Below are positions 1-7,302 of a DNA stretch of 64,000 nucleotides, one piece after another. Location: contig DIHK01000010.1 in NCBI GenBank assembly GCA_002420115.1, positions 1-64,000 on the forward strand. Direction: 5' to 3'. Each line of letters starts with the position of its first letter. The stretch's first letter is position 1. The translations under genes were made by a program, and so were the position numbers. The DNA comes from Nitrospira sp. UBA5698. Its GTDB lineage: Bacteria; Nitrospirota; Nitrospiria; Nitrospirales; Nitrospiraceae. The notes below the pieces were generated by a model. The model saw only the letters and a program-made list of their open reading frames with translations, was not told the origin of the DNA and made no database searches.

Positions 1-227
1 GCATGCTTGGACCGGCTATGCATCCATTCATGAATATCACGTCGGAGAAAGCGCCAATGCTTGCCGATCTTGGTTGCCGGTAATTCACCGCCCCGTGCCA
101 GCTTATAAACAGTGGACTTGGGCACGCGAAGAAACCGCGCCACCTCCATGACGGTGAGGATTTCTCCGTCCTGAGGGGTATCCGTTTCAGACTGAGTCAC
201 CGTTTCTGCCGATACATCACTATTCAT
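1..227 (-). CDS. Excisionase-type HTH DNA-binding protein (partial)
   Basis: The 5' part of a minus-strand gene starts with ATG at 227 and runs off the left window edge, giving about 75 residues. A Gln/Thr/Glu-rich N-terminus is followed by a winged-helix segment of the MerR/excisionase (HTH_17) type, LTVMEVARFLRVPKSTVYK, then GELPATKIGKHWRF and the R-D-I-x-E-W motif usual at the end of this fold. Such domains bind DNA as small regulators or as the head of larger proteins; the missing C-terminus prevents a choice. It diverges from the MinD-like gene across about 180 bases. The family call is firm; the function is unknown. Confidence 0.75.
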   Translation of the reverse strand, partial: MNSDVSAETVTQSETDTPQDGEILTVMEVARFLRVPKSTVYKLARGGELPATKIGKHWRFLRRDIHEWMHSRSKH

Positions 228-406
228 AACGAGTGACGTATCGGCGTATCAGCTGGGAAACTTAAGCTGCTGTTGGAACCACCTCTCCATCATCAGCGGT
301 CATTGCTCTCCGCTCTGTGCGGATTGCGTCCGGTCTGTTCAGATTTTACGGTTAACAACCGAAGAAGACTGTGACAGTATTCCCAAATCAATAGGAACGG
401 ATCTCA

Positions 407-1306
407 ATGGCACAGATCATTTCCGTCGCATCAGGCAAAGGCGGTGTCGGTAAGAGTGTCGTCGCAACCAATCTGGCCCTGCTTCTTGCGAAAAAAGGAA
501 GACGGGTGGTGCTCGCAGACCTGGACGTCGGTGGGGCTGACGCCCATATCTTGCTCGGCCTCCTCAACCCACCCATGACCTTGACCGACTTTCTCACCCA
601 TCGGGTTGAGCAGTTGGACGCACTCGCGCAACAGCTCCCACTTCATCCGAACTTGAGGATCATCCCGGGTACCGGCGATACCTTGGCAACCGCCAACATG
701 CCCTATTCACAGAAAAAGCGTCTGATTCGGCATTTCCAAGATATCCATGCCGATATTATCCTTGTCGATATCGGCGCCGGAACAAGCTATCATGCGCTCG
801 ACTTTTTTTTAATGGCCGACCATCATATCGCTGTTGCGACTCCGGACCCCACGTCTGTGCTCGACCTCTATCGATTCATTAAGTTGGCAGCGATTCGCCG
901 CGTCCTCTCCATGTTCCTGATGCGAGACGTGACGGCAGAAGGCCTCGCGAACCGGGACTACAGTAGCGTGGAAGAAGTGCTGGACGTCGCGGGAAAAACG
1001 GATGAATCCGGTCGCAGGATTGCTGAAACCACGTTGCAGGCGTTTCACCCGGCGCTCATCCTCAACCGCACCTCAGGACGTGCCCGCGTGAATGTGCCGC
1101 AGCTCAAGAAACTCCTCAAAGAATATGTCGGGGGGGATTTAAGCTTACTTGGGGAAGTTCCTGAGGATGTTGCGATGGAACAGTCCGTACGAGCGTACGT
1201 CCCGGTCACCCAGCATAGTCCATCCTCCCCTTCCGCGCTTGCCCTGGAACGCATCGCCGACGCCTTGTTGACAATGCTGGCAACAGCAACTTCCTCAGCC
1301 GCTTAA
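407..1306 (+). CDS. MinD/ParA-family P-loop ATPase (orphan, FlhG-like)
   Basis: This 299-residue protein has the deviant Walker A motif GKGGVGKS at residues 10-17, with the signature lysine (K11), followed by VVLADLDVGGADAH and the Walker B-like IILVDIGAG. It belongs to the SIMIBI group of dimerising ATPases that position proteins or DNA. It resembles FlhG/YlxH but is separate from the FlhG encoded at 38405-39274, so the window holds two MinD-like proteins. The likely start has an AGGA element about 8 bases upstream. Its neighbours are a divergent HTH gene and a convergent chemoreceptor-like gene, so a role in placing chemosensory or flagellar components is possible but is inference. Confidence 0.85.
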   Translation: MAQIISVASGKGGVGKSVVATNLALLLAKKGRRVVLADLDVGGADAHILLGLLNPPMTLTDFLTHRVEQLDALAQQLPLHPNLRIIPGTGDTLATANMPYSQKKRLIRHFQDIHADIILVDIGAGTSYHALDFFLMADHHIAVATPDPTSVLDLYRFIKLAAIRRVLSMFLMRDVTAEGLANRDYSSVEEVLDVAGKTDESGRRIAETTLQAFHPALILNRTSGRARVNVPQLKKLLKEYVGGDLSLLGEVPEDVAMEQSVRAYVPVTQHSPSSPSALALERIADALLTMLATATSSAA

Positions 1307-1345
1307 CTTGCACCGGCTGTGAGTGGTCTCCCTCCGTACCCCTCG

Positions 1346-2344
1346 TTACGGCCTCTGCACGATCACGGCATACCATCCCAACCCGTCATACTCCTGGTAT
1401 CCGATGGTCTTGGCAAACGCTATAATCTCCCCATCGGCATTCATGTAATAGCCCTTCGACTGTCCTTTATGCTCCAGCGTAAATGGTTGAAGCAGCCCCT
1501 TGTCGTCGGACGATGCGATTACCCGCAGATTGTTGTCGAGCAACATCACTCGGCTGCGCGCCCACGTTTCGGCTGACATCGTCACTTCTTTTCGGACGAT
1601 GGTCCTGGCCTGAGTTTCCCAGTCGAATACGACTCCAAGGACTCCGATGCTCTTACCGTCGACTTTCGCAGCCTGCCGGACGGCCGTTGCAAACACCGCG
1701 ACCAGTCGACCATCGTGGGCGCCATCATTCGCAATATCATCGACGGCATACTGATCACCCGCCGTCGTGGCCATGGCATTCCTGAACCAAAGAGACCGCG
1801 AGACATTCGAGCCCACGACCTTGGGGAATTGTGTCGGTCGTGAGCAGGCGAGAACCTCTCCCTTCGCCCCCACCAGAACCAAGTTCAGATAGACCGAGTA
1901 AAAGCGATTGATGAGACTGAGCCGCTCCTCCGCATGCCTAAGCGCTGGGCCCTCGAGCGATTCCAACCCATGGACCAACGCTTCATCCGTGGCCCACCAT
2001 CGAACGTCGGCGGTACGTTCATACAAATTGCGAACGATCAGCTGTACCAGGGTCTGTGCGGTATCAGACAGTCGGTCCCATTCCCGTTCTGTGAACTGTT
2101 GCAGCAACTCGTTTCGCAGACTTCCGAGATCTTCCGATGCAGTGGCCGCCTGGGATGCAAGCGTCCGTACCTCGTTGGCGACGACGCCAAACCCTCGTCC
2201 TGCTTCACCGGCTCTTGCCGCTTCGATGGTGGCGTTCAGTGAGAGAATCGTGATCTGACTGCTGATTCTCGCATTTTCACTTCGGTAGGCATCGATCCGC
2301 CTCTCAACTTTCGTGATGATTTCCTTGATGCTGGATCGACTCAT
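1346..2344 (-). CDS. Soluble chemoreceptor-like protein: N-terminal MCP tip, C-terminal Cache-like sensor
   Basis: The 332-residue protein opens with a short helical segment and the conserved hairpin tip of methyl-accepting chemotaxis proteins (SLNATIEAARAGEAGRGF, then VVANEVRTLA) at residues 35-64. No transmembrane helix is visible. From about residue 90 it resembles a Cache/PAS-like sensor, with a helical lead-in, GEVLACSRPT, a WFRNAM segment, and GVLGVVFDWE followed by a strand-rich end. This reverses the usual order, and the signalling module is only about 75 residues, far shorter than a full MCP hairpin. It lies 39 bases downstream of a PilZ gene on the same strand, so the two are probably co-transcribed. 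CheA/CheW coupling is plausible from the tip but unproven. Confidence 0.75.
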   Translation of the reverse strand: MSRSSIKEIITKVERRIDAYRSENARISSQITILSLNATIEAARAGEAGRGFGVVANEVRTLASQAATASEDLGSLRNELLQQFTEREWDRLSDTAQTLVQLIVRNLYERTADVRWWATDEALVHGLESLEGPALRHAEERLSLINRFYSVYLNLVLVGAKGEVLACSRPTQFPKVVGSNVSRSLWFRNAMATTAGDQYAVDDIANDGAHDGRLVAVFATAVRQAAKVDGKSIGVLGVVFDWETQARTIVRKEVTMSAETWARSRVMLLDNNLRVIASSDDKGLLQPFTLEHKGQSKGYYMNADGEIIAFAKTIGYQEYDGLGWYAVIVQRP

Positions 2345-2383
2345 GAGTGAATGCTCAACAACGAACTTCCCGCTGAGGGACGT

Positions 2384-2992
2384 CTAGTTGGGTTGACCTC
2401 GGCCTGCGCGCAATCGTTGGGCCTGCACATGTAGAATGTGGCGGATCAAGTGCTCCTGATCATCCGGCGTCAGATCGACAAACTCGGTGGCTATCGTGAA
2501 CCCTTGGCCATCGGCGACTGGCACTGCACGAATGACTTTCACATGCACCCGGATCATGGTGAACGGTGGGAGAATGAGCTTCACCGCCAATTGATCATCA
2601 GCGGCGAATTCCTGTAACGACACGAACCCGATCCCTCCCCCGCTCAGATTGACATCCGTAGGTTGTGCCATCATGACGCTGGACGGCTGACTGATGGCAA
2701 GGGCATTCAGCATCACTTCAAGCAGGTAATCGACCTTCCTGATCCATGGCAGGACCGCCGAATCGACCACGACCTCGCTGGAGCGGGCCAGAAGATCCAA
2801 GGTTGGTTTGTTCACTGCGGCGGCAATGGATTCTGGCGTTGCACGGTTCAGTTCAACCGGCACACTGGTTCCCCCCTCGGTCACCAATCGATATTCCATC
2901 AGAACCCGATCATCGATCCTGATCCATTCCCGGCGTTCGTCTGGCTCCTCACTCTGAGACGGGGTCGATGCGGTCATGATGGATGACGCCAT
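2384..2992 (-). CDS. PilZ-domain protein (probable c-di-GMP receptor)
   Basis: This 202-residue protein has the two hallmarks of a c-di-GMP-binding PilZ domain: R21-x-x-x-R25 near the N-terminus and N115-x-S117-x-x-G120 in a NLSGGG segment. About 90 residues separate them, clearly more than in a minimal PilZ domain, so there is an insertion between the two motifs. The C-terminal half (KLILPPF, then VIRAVP and TEFVDLTPDDQEHLIRHIL) fits the PilZ barrel and its terminal helix. The upstream gap holds a TTCACG-type repeat. It is the first gene of a likely pair with the inverted chemoreceptor and may link c-di-GMP to motility, but no partner can be named. Confidence 0.8.
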   Translation of the reverse strand: MASSIMTASTPSQSEEPDERREWIRIDDRVLMEYRLVTEGGTSVPVELNRATPESIAAAVNKPTLDLLARSSEVVVDSAVLPWIRKVDYLLEVMLNALAISQPSSVMMAQPTDVNLSGGGIGFVSLQEFAADDQLAVKLILPPFTMIRVHVKVIRAVPVADGQGFTIATEFVDLTPDDQEHLIRHILHVQAQRLRAGRGQPN

Positions 2993-3018
2993 GATTCTCG
3001 TCCGCTCCTCGATGCCGA

Positions 3019-3094
3019 GTTCAAGGTTTCACGTTCAAAGGTTCACATTATGCAGATATCACGCCTTCATACCTGGAACATGAAACATGGAACT
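3019..3094. repeat. Intergenic GTTCA/GTTTCAC inverted repeat
   Basis: In the gap between the PilZ gene and the fliT-like gene, a GTTCAAGGTTTCACGTTC arm is mirrored by GAACATGAAACATGGAAC about 40 bases later, with 14 of 18 positions complementary. It shares the heptad flavour of the elements at 9001, 26445, 36318, 44653 and 52474. It may act as an RNA hairpin or be a non-autonomous repeat. Confidence 0.55.
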
Positions 3095-3130
3095 GTTGGC
3101 CACGACACTTCGCCCGTCACAAGAAACGAG

Positions 3131-3457
3131 TTAGGCATCTATGGAGACAGCTTCGGGTCCGGATGGATGGACAGCGAGACGCTGACGTAATTCTTGCACC
3201 TGCCGTTTTGTCATTTGGGCCTCAACGAGCAGATGTTCTAAGAGAGCTTGGGCAGTATGGATACGGTCACGCAACTTGTCATCCATGCACAGCAACTCAT
3301 CGGCTGGGAGCGTCGACTCAGCGAGCGAGGCCAGGAGTAGGCCTCGCTCGCTGTAACACTGAATGACCTCATCCCATCGCCCCTGCTCAGACGCCTCACC
3401 TGCTGCCTTGGTCAGTCGCACGATCTCAGCTTGACTCCCGCTCTTCGGTATACTCAT
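3131..3457 (-). CDS. fliT: FliT-like flagellar chaperone candidate
   Basis: This 108-residue, mostly helical protein starts at an ATGA overlap with the end of fliS, so the two genes are translationally coupled. Size, helical character (a segment around DKLRDRIHTAQALLEHLLVE) and position directly after fliD-fliS match FliT, the chaperone that binds the filament cap protein FliD. Sequence conservation in FliT is very low, so the name rests mainly on synteny. The last 15 residues are Pro/Ser-rich and probably disordered. It is the last gene of the fliC-flaG-fliD-fliS-fliT block. Confidence 0.65.
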   Translation of the reverse strand: MSIPKSGSQAEIVRLTKAAGEASEQGRWDEVIQCYSERGLLLASLAESTLPADELLCMDDKLRDRIHTAQALLEHLLVEAQMTKRQVQELRQRLAVHPSGPEAVSIDA

Positions 3458-3849
3458 CTAGTACCAACCAGACGAGGCTGTTGCTGGTTGGCCACCTCAC
3501 GCCATGCTTCACGAAGCGTACTCAGACAACGCAGCGGACCCTCTAACTTTCGTTCATTATTACGTGCATTGGCCTCGACCAACTCCATCAGCATGTAGTC
3601 GTACAACCGTCGCAGTGACCGCGCGATCTCTCCCCCCTGTTCAAGGTCAAGCACACTATTAAGTTCGCCGATGATCGCGATGGCACGTCCTAAATGTCGC
3701 GCTTTTTCCCGTACATTCCGTTCTTGAATGTCGTGTCGTGCCATCTCCATGGACTGGATGGCCGCATCGTAGAGCAGCACGACCAGCTGAACACCGGACG
3801 ATGTCACCACCTGAGTCTGTTCGTACTGACGGGCATACTGCATCATCAT
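3454..3849 (-). CDS. fliS: Flagellin export chaperone FliS
   Basis: This is a 131-residue helical-bundle protein of normal FliS length. It starts MMMQYARQYEQTQVVTSS and contains ELVVLLYDAA-type (here VQLVVLLYDAAIQSMEMA) and DLEQGGEIARSLRRLYDYM segments, both diagnostic of FliS. FliS binds the C-terminal D0 segment of flagellin in the cytoplasm, stops premature polymerisation and delivers flagellin to FlhA. It lies 18 bases after fliD and overlaps the fliT-like gene by four bases. Three consecutive ATG codons make the exact start uncertain by one or two residues. Confidence 0.95.
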   Translation of the reverse strand: MMMQYARQYEQTQVVTSSGVQLVVLLYDAAIQSMEMARHDIQERNVREKARHLGRAIAIIGELNSVLDLEQGGEIARSLRRLYDYMLMELVEANARNNERKLEGPLRCLSTLREAWREVANQQQPRLVGTR

Positions 3850-3867
3850 GGGGTCTGTCCCTCGTCC

Positions 3868-5268
3868 TTATTGTTGCCGCTGCGCCGACTGAGCCTGGAG
3901 AAATCCACTTTGTCCATCAAGCTGACGCAACAGGCCGTCTAGAGCGGCAAACTGCCGACGCAGCCGCTCCTCATACCGGCTCACTGAATCCTCTTGTCTG
4001 GTAATGTCATTACCGACCCGATCGATCTCGTTCGTCAGGCCATTCTTGCGAAGCGTCAGAGCACCCCCGGTAACGTCGTTGAGCGCATCCACGGCGGTCA
4101 CGATAGCCTGTGCCAGGCCGGTTGCCGCACCCTGGTTACTGAATAACGCTTTAACTCCGCCATAGTTCGTGTTTAACGCCGTGGATAACTGCCCCTCGTT
4201 AACCGTAATCGTGCCATCACGTTCAGTTTTGAACCCGATCTGCCCGACGCTTGAAAACACCGTAGCCCCGCTCACCGATGACGATACTGCCGTTCGAAGC
4301 TGCGACAAGGTCGCTTTCGCCGCGGCTTCGTTAAAAAAGATGCCGCCTTGTTTCGTCGTCACGTCGTAGGTATTTCGCTCGTTGATGAACTTCACGACTT
4401 CATTGTAAGCCGTGGCCACCGCCTTGATGTTTGTCTTCACGGCATCGACATCTTGAGAGAGGCTGACTTGCACCGTCCCTGTCCCCGTGGTCTTCGCCAA
4501 CGTCAGGGTCACACCAGAAATCGCATCAGACACGGTGTTGGAACTCCGTTCAACCGTCAAAGGATTCAATGCCTGATCACCGATCTGAACTTGAGCATTT
4601 TGCGCCGCCGCAAGAGTATCGATACCGCCGGTCCCACTGCCGTTCAGAAGATCCAAATCCGTCCCATCCGCCACGATGGTGATCGCATTCGCACTGCCGG
4701 TATTACTCGAGGACAGCGCCAATCGATAAGATGGTGCGACCTCTGTACCGGTATTGATCACAGAGGCATTGACACCGGCTCCCAAGTTGTTGATTTGCTC
4801 GCGCAGGTCGGTCAAGGTCCCCGTGGCCCCGAGCGTCACGGTTTGATTCGCACCGGCTCCCACCTTGAAGGTGAAGGTCGCCGACCCACCACTCACGATG
4901 TCCGTAGTTTCTGACGACACGGCCTTAGCGGCCTTACTGACAACTTGATGAGCTTGAGCGAGCTGAAGAACTCGGACACTGTAGGTTCCTGAAGTTGATG
5001 AAGAGGAAGCCGATACGGACAAGACCGACGTGTCTGTCACGGATGCCGTCGTGCGATCAAACGAGGTAGACAGCCGTAACGCCTGAGCGGCGCTTTGCAG
5101 CGCCGCCACTTTCGTGCTGACGGTGGTCAAGTCTGTGAACTTGGTATTGAGATCGGCCTTTTTTTTGGTCAGTCGATCAACCGGCAGTTGGGCAACTTTC
5201 ACCAGTTGATCGACCACCTGTCCGAAATCCAGCCCGTTGCCAAGTCCACCGAAACTTATCGTCGGCAT
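3868..5268 (-). CDS. fliD: Filament cap protein FliD (HAP2)
   Basis: The 466-residue protein begins MPTISFGGLGNGLDFGQVVD, the usual FliD N-terminus, followed by the coiled region VDRLTKKKADLNTKFTDL. The middle (residues about 125-215) contains a flagellin-hook IN-type motif (VTLGATGTLTDLREQINNLG). The C-terminus has NEIDRVGNDITRQEDSVSRY and a final coiled coil. FliD forms the pentameric or hexameric cap that folds exported flagellin at the filament tip. It ends QSGFLQAQSAQRQQ. It lies between flaG and fliS with short gaps. Length is typical and no catalytic residues are expected. Confidence 0.97.
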   Translation of the reverse strand: MPTISFGGLGNGLDFGQVVDQLVKVAQLPVDRLTKKKADLNTKFTDLTTVSTKVAALQSAAQALRLSTSFDRTTASVTDTSVLSVSASSSSTSGTYSVRVLQLAQAHQVVSKAAKAVSSETTDIVSGGSATFTFKVGAGANQTVTLGATGTLTDLREQINNLGAGVNASVINTGTEVAPSYRLALSSSNTGSANAITIVADGTDLDLLNGSGTGGIDTLAAAQNAQVQIGDQALNPLTVERSSNTVSDAISGVTLTLAKTTGTGTVQVSLSQDVDAVKTNIKAVATAYNEVVKFINERNTYDVTTKQGGIFFNEAAAKATLSQLRTAVSSSVSGATVFSSVGQIGFKTERDGTITVNEGQLSTALNTNYGGVKALFSNQGAATGLAQAIVTAVDALNDVTGGALTLRKNGLTNEIDRVGNDITRQEDSVSRYEERLRRQFAALDGLLRQLDGQSGFLQAQSAQRQQ

Positions 5269-5289
5269 ACCACATCCTTGTGCGATAAG

Positions 5290-5649
5290 TTAGACATGTT
5301 CTTCGAACAACACTCCTTTTGTTCCGGCAAGATTCTTGGCGAGATCAATCACTTCCTTCGGAGGGATCTGTCGTATCACTTCGCCGGAATCTCCCTTGAG
5401 AATTTTCACGATGACTCGTTCAAGGTCAGGATCGACTTCGATCTGCAACTGCGAGCCCGATTGCTGAAACGCTTCCTTCACTTTACTCACGGCTTGCTCA
5501 AGCGCTACCCGATCCGTGGGAGAAGCAAACGAAAAGTCAGCACCCTGCTGGTGCTCAACGACAGGCGTTGTCCTGGGTTGAACACTGGTTTGACTTTTGT
5601 TATTAGCAGCGGCCGGGAGATCAACCTTCGATGTTACATTGGTGATCAT
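5290..5649 (-). CDS. flaG: FlaG-family flagellar protein
   Basis: This is a 119-residue protein with a disordered Asn/Ser/Gln/Thr-rich N-terminus and a compact C-terminal domain (LQIEVDPDLERVIVKILKG, then GEVIRQIPPKEVIDLAKNL), the core of FlaG. FlaG proteins are linked to filament length control in polarly flagellated bacteria. The gene sits between fliC and fliD, its standard place. A strong AGAGGGGG ribosome-binding site lies just before ATG 5649, and the gap to fliC contains a long stem-loop. The family call is secure; the molecular role is poorly defined in general. Confidence 0.9.
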   Translation of the reverse strand: MITNVTSKVDLPAAANNKSQTSVQPRTTPVVEHQQGADFSFASPTDRVALEQAVSKVKEAFQQSGSQLQIEVDPDLERVIVKILKGDSGEVIRQIPPKEVIDLAKNLAGTKGVLFEEHV

Positions 5650-5667
5650 AATGCCCCCTCTATCACT

Positions 5668-5713
5668 CCGTTCACCGAACCCCTCTCCGGTTTAGGAGAG
5701 GGGCGGTGGACGG
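5668..5713 (-). terminator. Long stem-loop between fliC and flaG
   Basis: CCGTTCACCG pairs with CGGTGGACGG (one mismatch) and encloses a perfect 9-bp stem CCCCTCTCC/GGAGAGGGG with a six-base loop. No T-run follows on the minus strand, where the flaG ribosome-binding site comes soon after. It is better read as an mRNA-stabilising or attenuating hairpin that raises flagellin expression over flaG-fliD than as a full terminator. Confidence 0.6.
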
Positions 5714-5723
5714 AATGCCGCTA

Positions 5724-6551
5724 TTATCCTCGGAGTAACGCTAACGCTTGTTGCGGTAACGTGTTGGCCTGTGCCAACGTCGCGATACCGGCCTGCACCA
5801 AGATCTGATTCTTGGTGAAGATGGACGTTTCAAGCGCGATATCCGCATCACGGATACGCGATTCTGCAGCAGTGAGGTTTTCACTCGTGACCTGCAGGTT
5901 CGCAATTGTCGCCTCAAACCTGTTCTGAATCGAACCGTATTCGGCTCGTGCCGTGGCAATCGCGCTGATGGCATTGTCCACGTTTGCCAAGGCGCTGGTG
6001 GCATTGGCGGATGTCGAGACGTTCACACTGGAGAGTCCCAACGACGTCGTAGTGATATCGTTCAGATTGAGACTGAGTGTGTTGCCGGTGCCGCTCCGGA
6101 ACCCGATCGCGATTGAGAAACTGATCGAGCTTCCGCTGGTCAGTGCTTGTCCGTTGAATTCGGTTACCTGAGCAATACGGTCGATTTCTGACCGCAGCGC
6201 GATGAACTCCTGATCAATGTAGGAGCGCTCGGTATTGCCCACCGTGCCGCTTGCTGACTGCGACGACAACTCACGAAGCCTGGCCAGCAACGACCCGATG
6301 GTGGCTGCCGCACCGTCGGCGATCTGCGTCAAGCTGATCCCATCCGATGCGTTTCGTGTCGCCTGGTTGATACTGCGAATCTGCGCCCGCAAGGACTCTG
6401 ACAGTCCAAGACCGGCGGCATCATCGGCAGCTCGCGTCACCCGAAGGCCTGAGGACAACCGTTCCACTGAACGGTTCAGGCTCAAGGTGTTAATATCGAG
6501 GTTGCGCTGCGCCGCAATCGATGCGGGATTATTGTTAATAACTAGTGCCAT
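5724..6551 (-). CDS. fliC: Flagellin (short form)
   Basis: This 275-residue flagellin starts MALVINNNPASIAAQRNLD and ends in the conserved C-terminal D0 helix (QILVQAGIATLAQANTLPQQ). Conserved D1 signatures RLSSGLRVTRAADDAAGL and ATRNASDGISL are present. The variable region is small, a Ser/Thr/Asn-rich stretch of about 60 residues around 135-190 (from GSSISFSIAIGF to VNVSTSANATSA), so the filament is built mostly from D0/D1. Those Ser/Thr residues are the natural candidates for O-glycosylation by the adjacent island. The gene has its own sigma-28 type promoter, a leader of about 90 bases with CsrA-like sites, and a strong AAGGAGG ribosome-binding site. Confidence 0.98.
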   Translation of the reverse strand: MALVINNNPASIAAQRNLDINTLSLNRSVERLSSGLRVTRAADDAAGLGLSESLRAQIRSINQATRNASDGISLTQIADGAAATIGSLLARLRELSSQSASGTVGNTERSYIDQEFIALRSEIDRIAQVTEFNGQALTSGSSISFSIAIGFRSGTGNTLSLNLNDITTTSLGLSSVNVSTSANATSALANVDNAISAIATARAEYGSIQNRFEATIANLQVTSENLTAAESRIRDADIALETSIFTKNQILVQAGIATLAQANTLPQQALALLRG

Positions 6552-6560
6552 TGCCCTTCC

Positions 6561-6610
6561 TCCTTGAAACTAGAACACCATCCGCTGCTGTGCTTCCGAC
6601 ATCCGTGTAG
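6561..6610 (-). promoter_or_regulatory. Candidate CsrA-binding sites in the fliC leader
   Basis: On the minus strand the leader reads CUACACGGAUGU at 6610-6599, matching the CsrA consensus RUACARGGAUGU at 10 of 12 positions. A second GGAUGG motif follows about 20 bases downstream, and the Shine-Dalgarno AAGGAGG itself contains the GGA core. Paired GGA sites with one on the Shine-Dalgarno is the known arrangement on Bacillus hag mRNA. csrA and fliW lie at 26524-27262. Confidence 0.6.
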
Positions 6611-6649
6611 AAGCCGTATTCCCTTACGCCTGTACGCGGCGTGCCTGTC

Positions 6650-6676
6650 TTATCGGCCAATCTCCTAGGGACTTGA
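6650..6676 (-). promoter_or_regulatory. Sigma-28 (FliA) promoter of fliC
   Basis: The minus strand reads TCAA, 15 bases, then a perfect GCCGATAA -10 element. The flagellar sigma-28 consensus is TAAA-N15-GCCGATAA, so only one position differs. The start codon lies about 90 bases downstream of the predicted transcription start. fliA is encoded at 37636-38418. Confidence 0.8.
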
Positions 6677-6743
6677 GCCTCTACAGGAATTCGCAGAGAT
6701 GAGGGCCACCTCGCCAGAATGAGAACGAATGAACATCACGGGC

Positions 6744-7274
6744 TCAGGCCGCAATCCTTGGAAGAATTTCATATTCCAGCAAATCCGCCATTCTTACGGT
6801 ATCACGGATATGCCTGGCAGCCAGAAGCTCTTCAATCCATCCTGCGATGGCGTGCCCCTGCTGAGATCGTGTTCCGACCGGTTTCTGCCCGTTCTCGATG
6901 ATCTCGACCGCATCCGCGACCTTCCCTAGCCAGGCGTCAAATGACGAGAGATCCTGTACCCCCATTCGAAACTGGTTGGCGAGCAATGTACCTTCTTCGA
7001 CAACCACACTCCGATATCGTTCGATCGCACCATGTGCAGATTCAAGAATCTCCTGTTGCGTTGCTGACGTCGCGATTAATTGGCGGTAGTTTGCGGAAGC
7101 CTGTTGGAGCAGATGTGGGTCGATGTCTCGATCTGTGATCCAACGACTATCGAGCATGACGGTCGTCACGATGCGCGAACGAGCATGCGCCCGTTCGCTC
7201 AGGTCGGCAAGAATGTCACCAAGCGTTGCCGTACTTCCGGCTTGCCATTGTTCACTATCCAATTGTATGTTCAT
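6744..7274 (-). CDS. Hypothetical protein between the glycan island and fliC
   Basis: This 176-residue, acidic, largely helical protein has no motif I recognise. It begins MNIQLDSEQWQAGSTATLGD and contains long amphipathic helices such as LLQQASANYRQLIATSATQQ. There is no signal peptide or membrane segment. GGGAGA precedes the start by about 6 bases. It lies 28 bases downstream of a GT9 gene and upstream of the flagellin promoter, as the last gene of the glycan operon. Size and helicity would suit a chaperone-like or adaptor protein for flagellin, but this is a guess from position. Confidence 0.7.
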   Translation of the reverse strand: MNIQLDSEQWQAGSTATLGDILADLSERAHARSRIVTTVMLDSRWITDRDIDPHLLQQASANYRQLIATSATQQEILESAHGAIERYRSVVVEEGTLLANQFRMGVQDLSSFDAWLGKVADAVEIIENGQKPVGTRSQQGHAIAGWIEELLAARHIRDTVRMADLLEYEILPRIAA

Positions 7275-7302
7275 GTGTTATCTCCCTCATAACGTATTCA
7301 GC

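Noticed and set aside
3051..3066. AGGCGTG-ATAT-CTGCA upstream of the PilZ gene as a sigma-54 promoter
   Set aside because: Spacing is right but both halves deviate and it lies inside a repeat element, so chance is likely.
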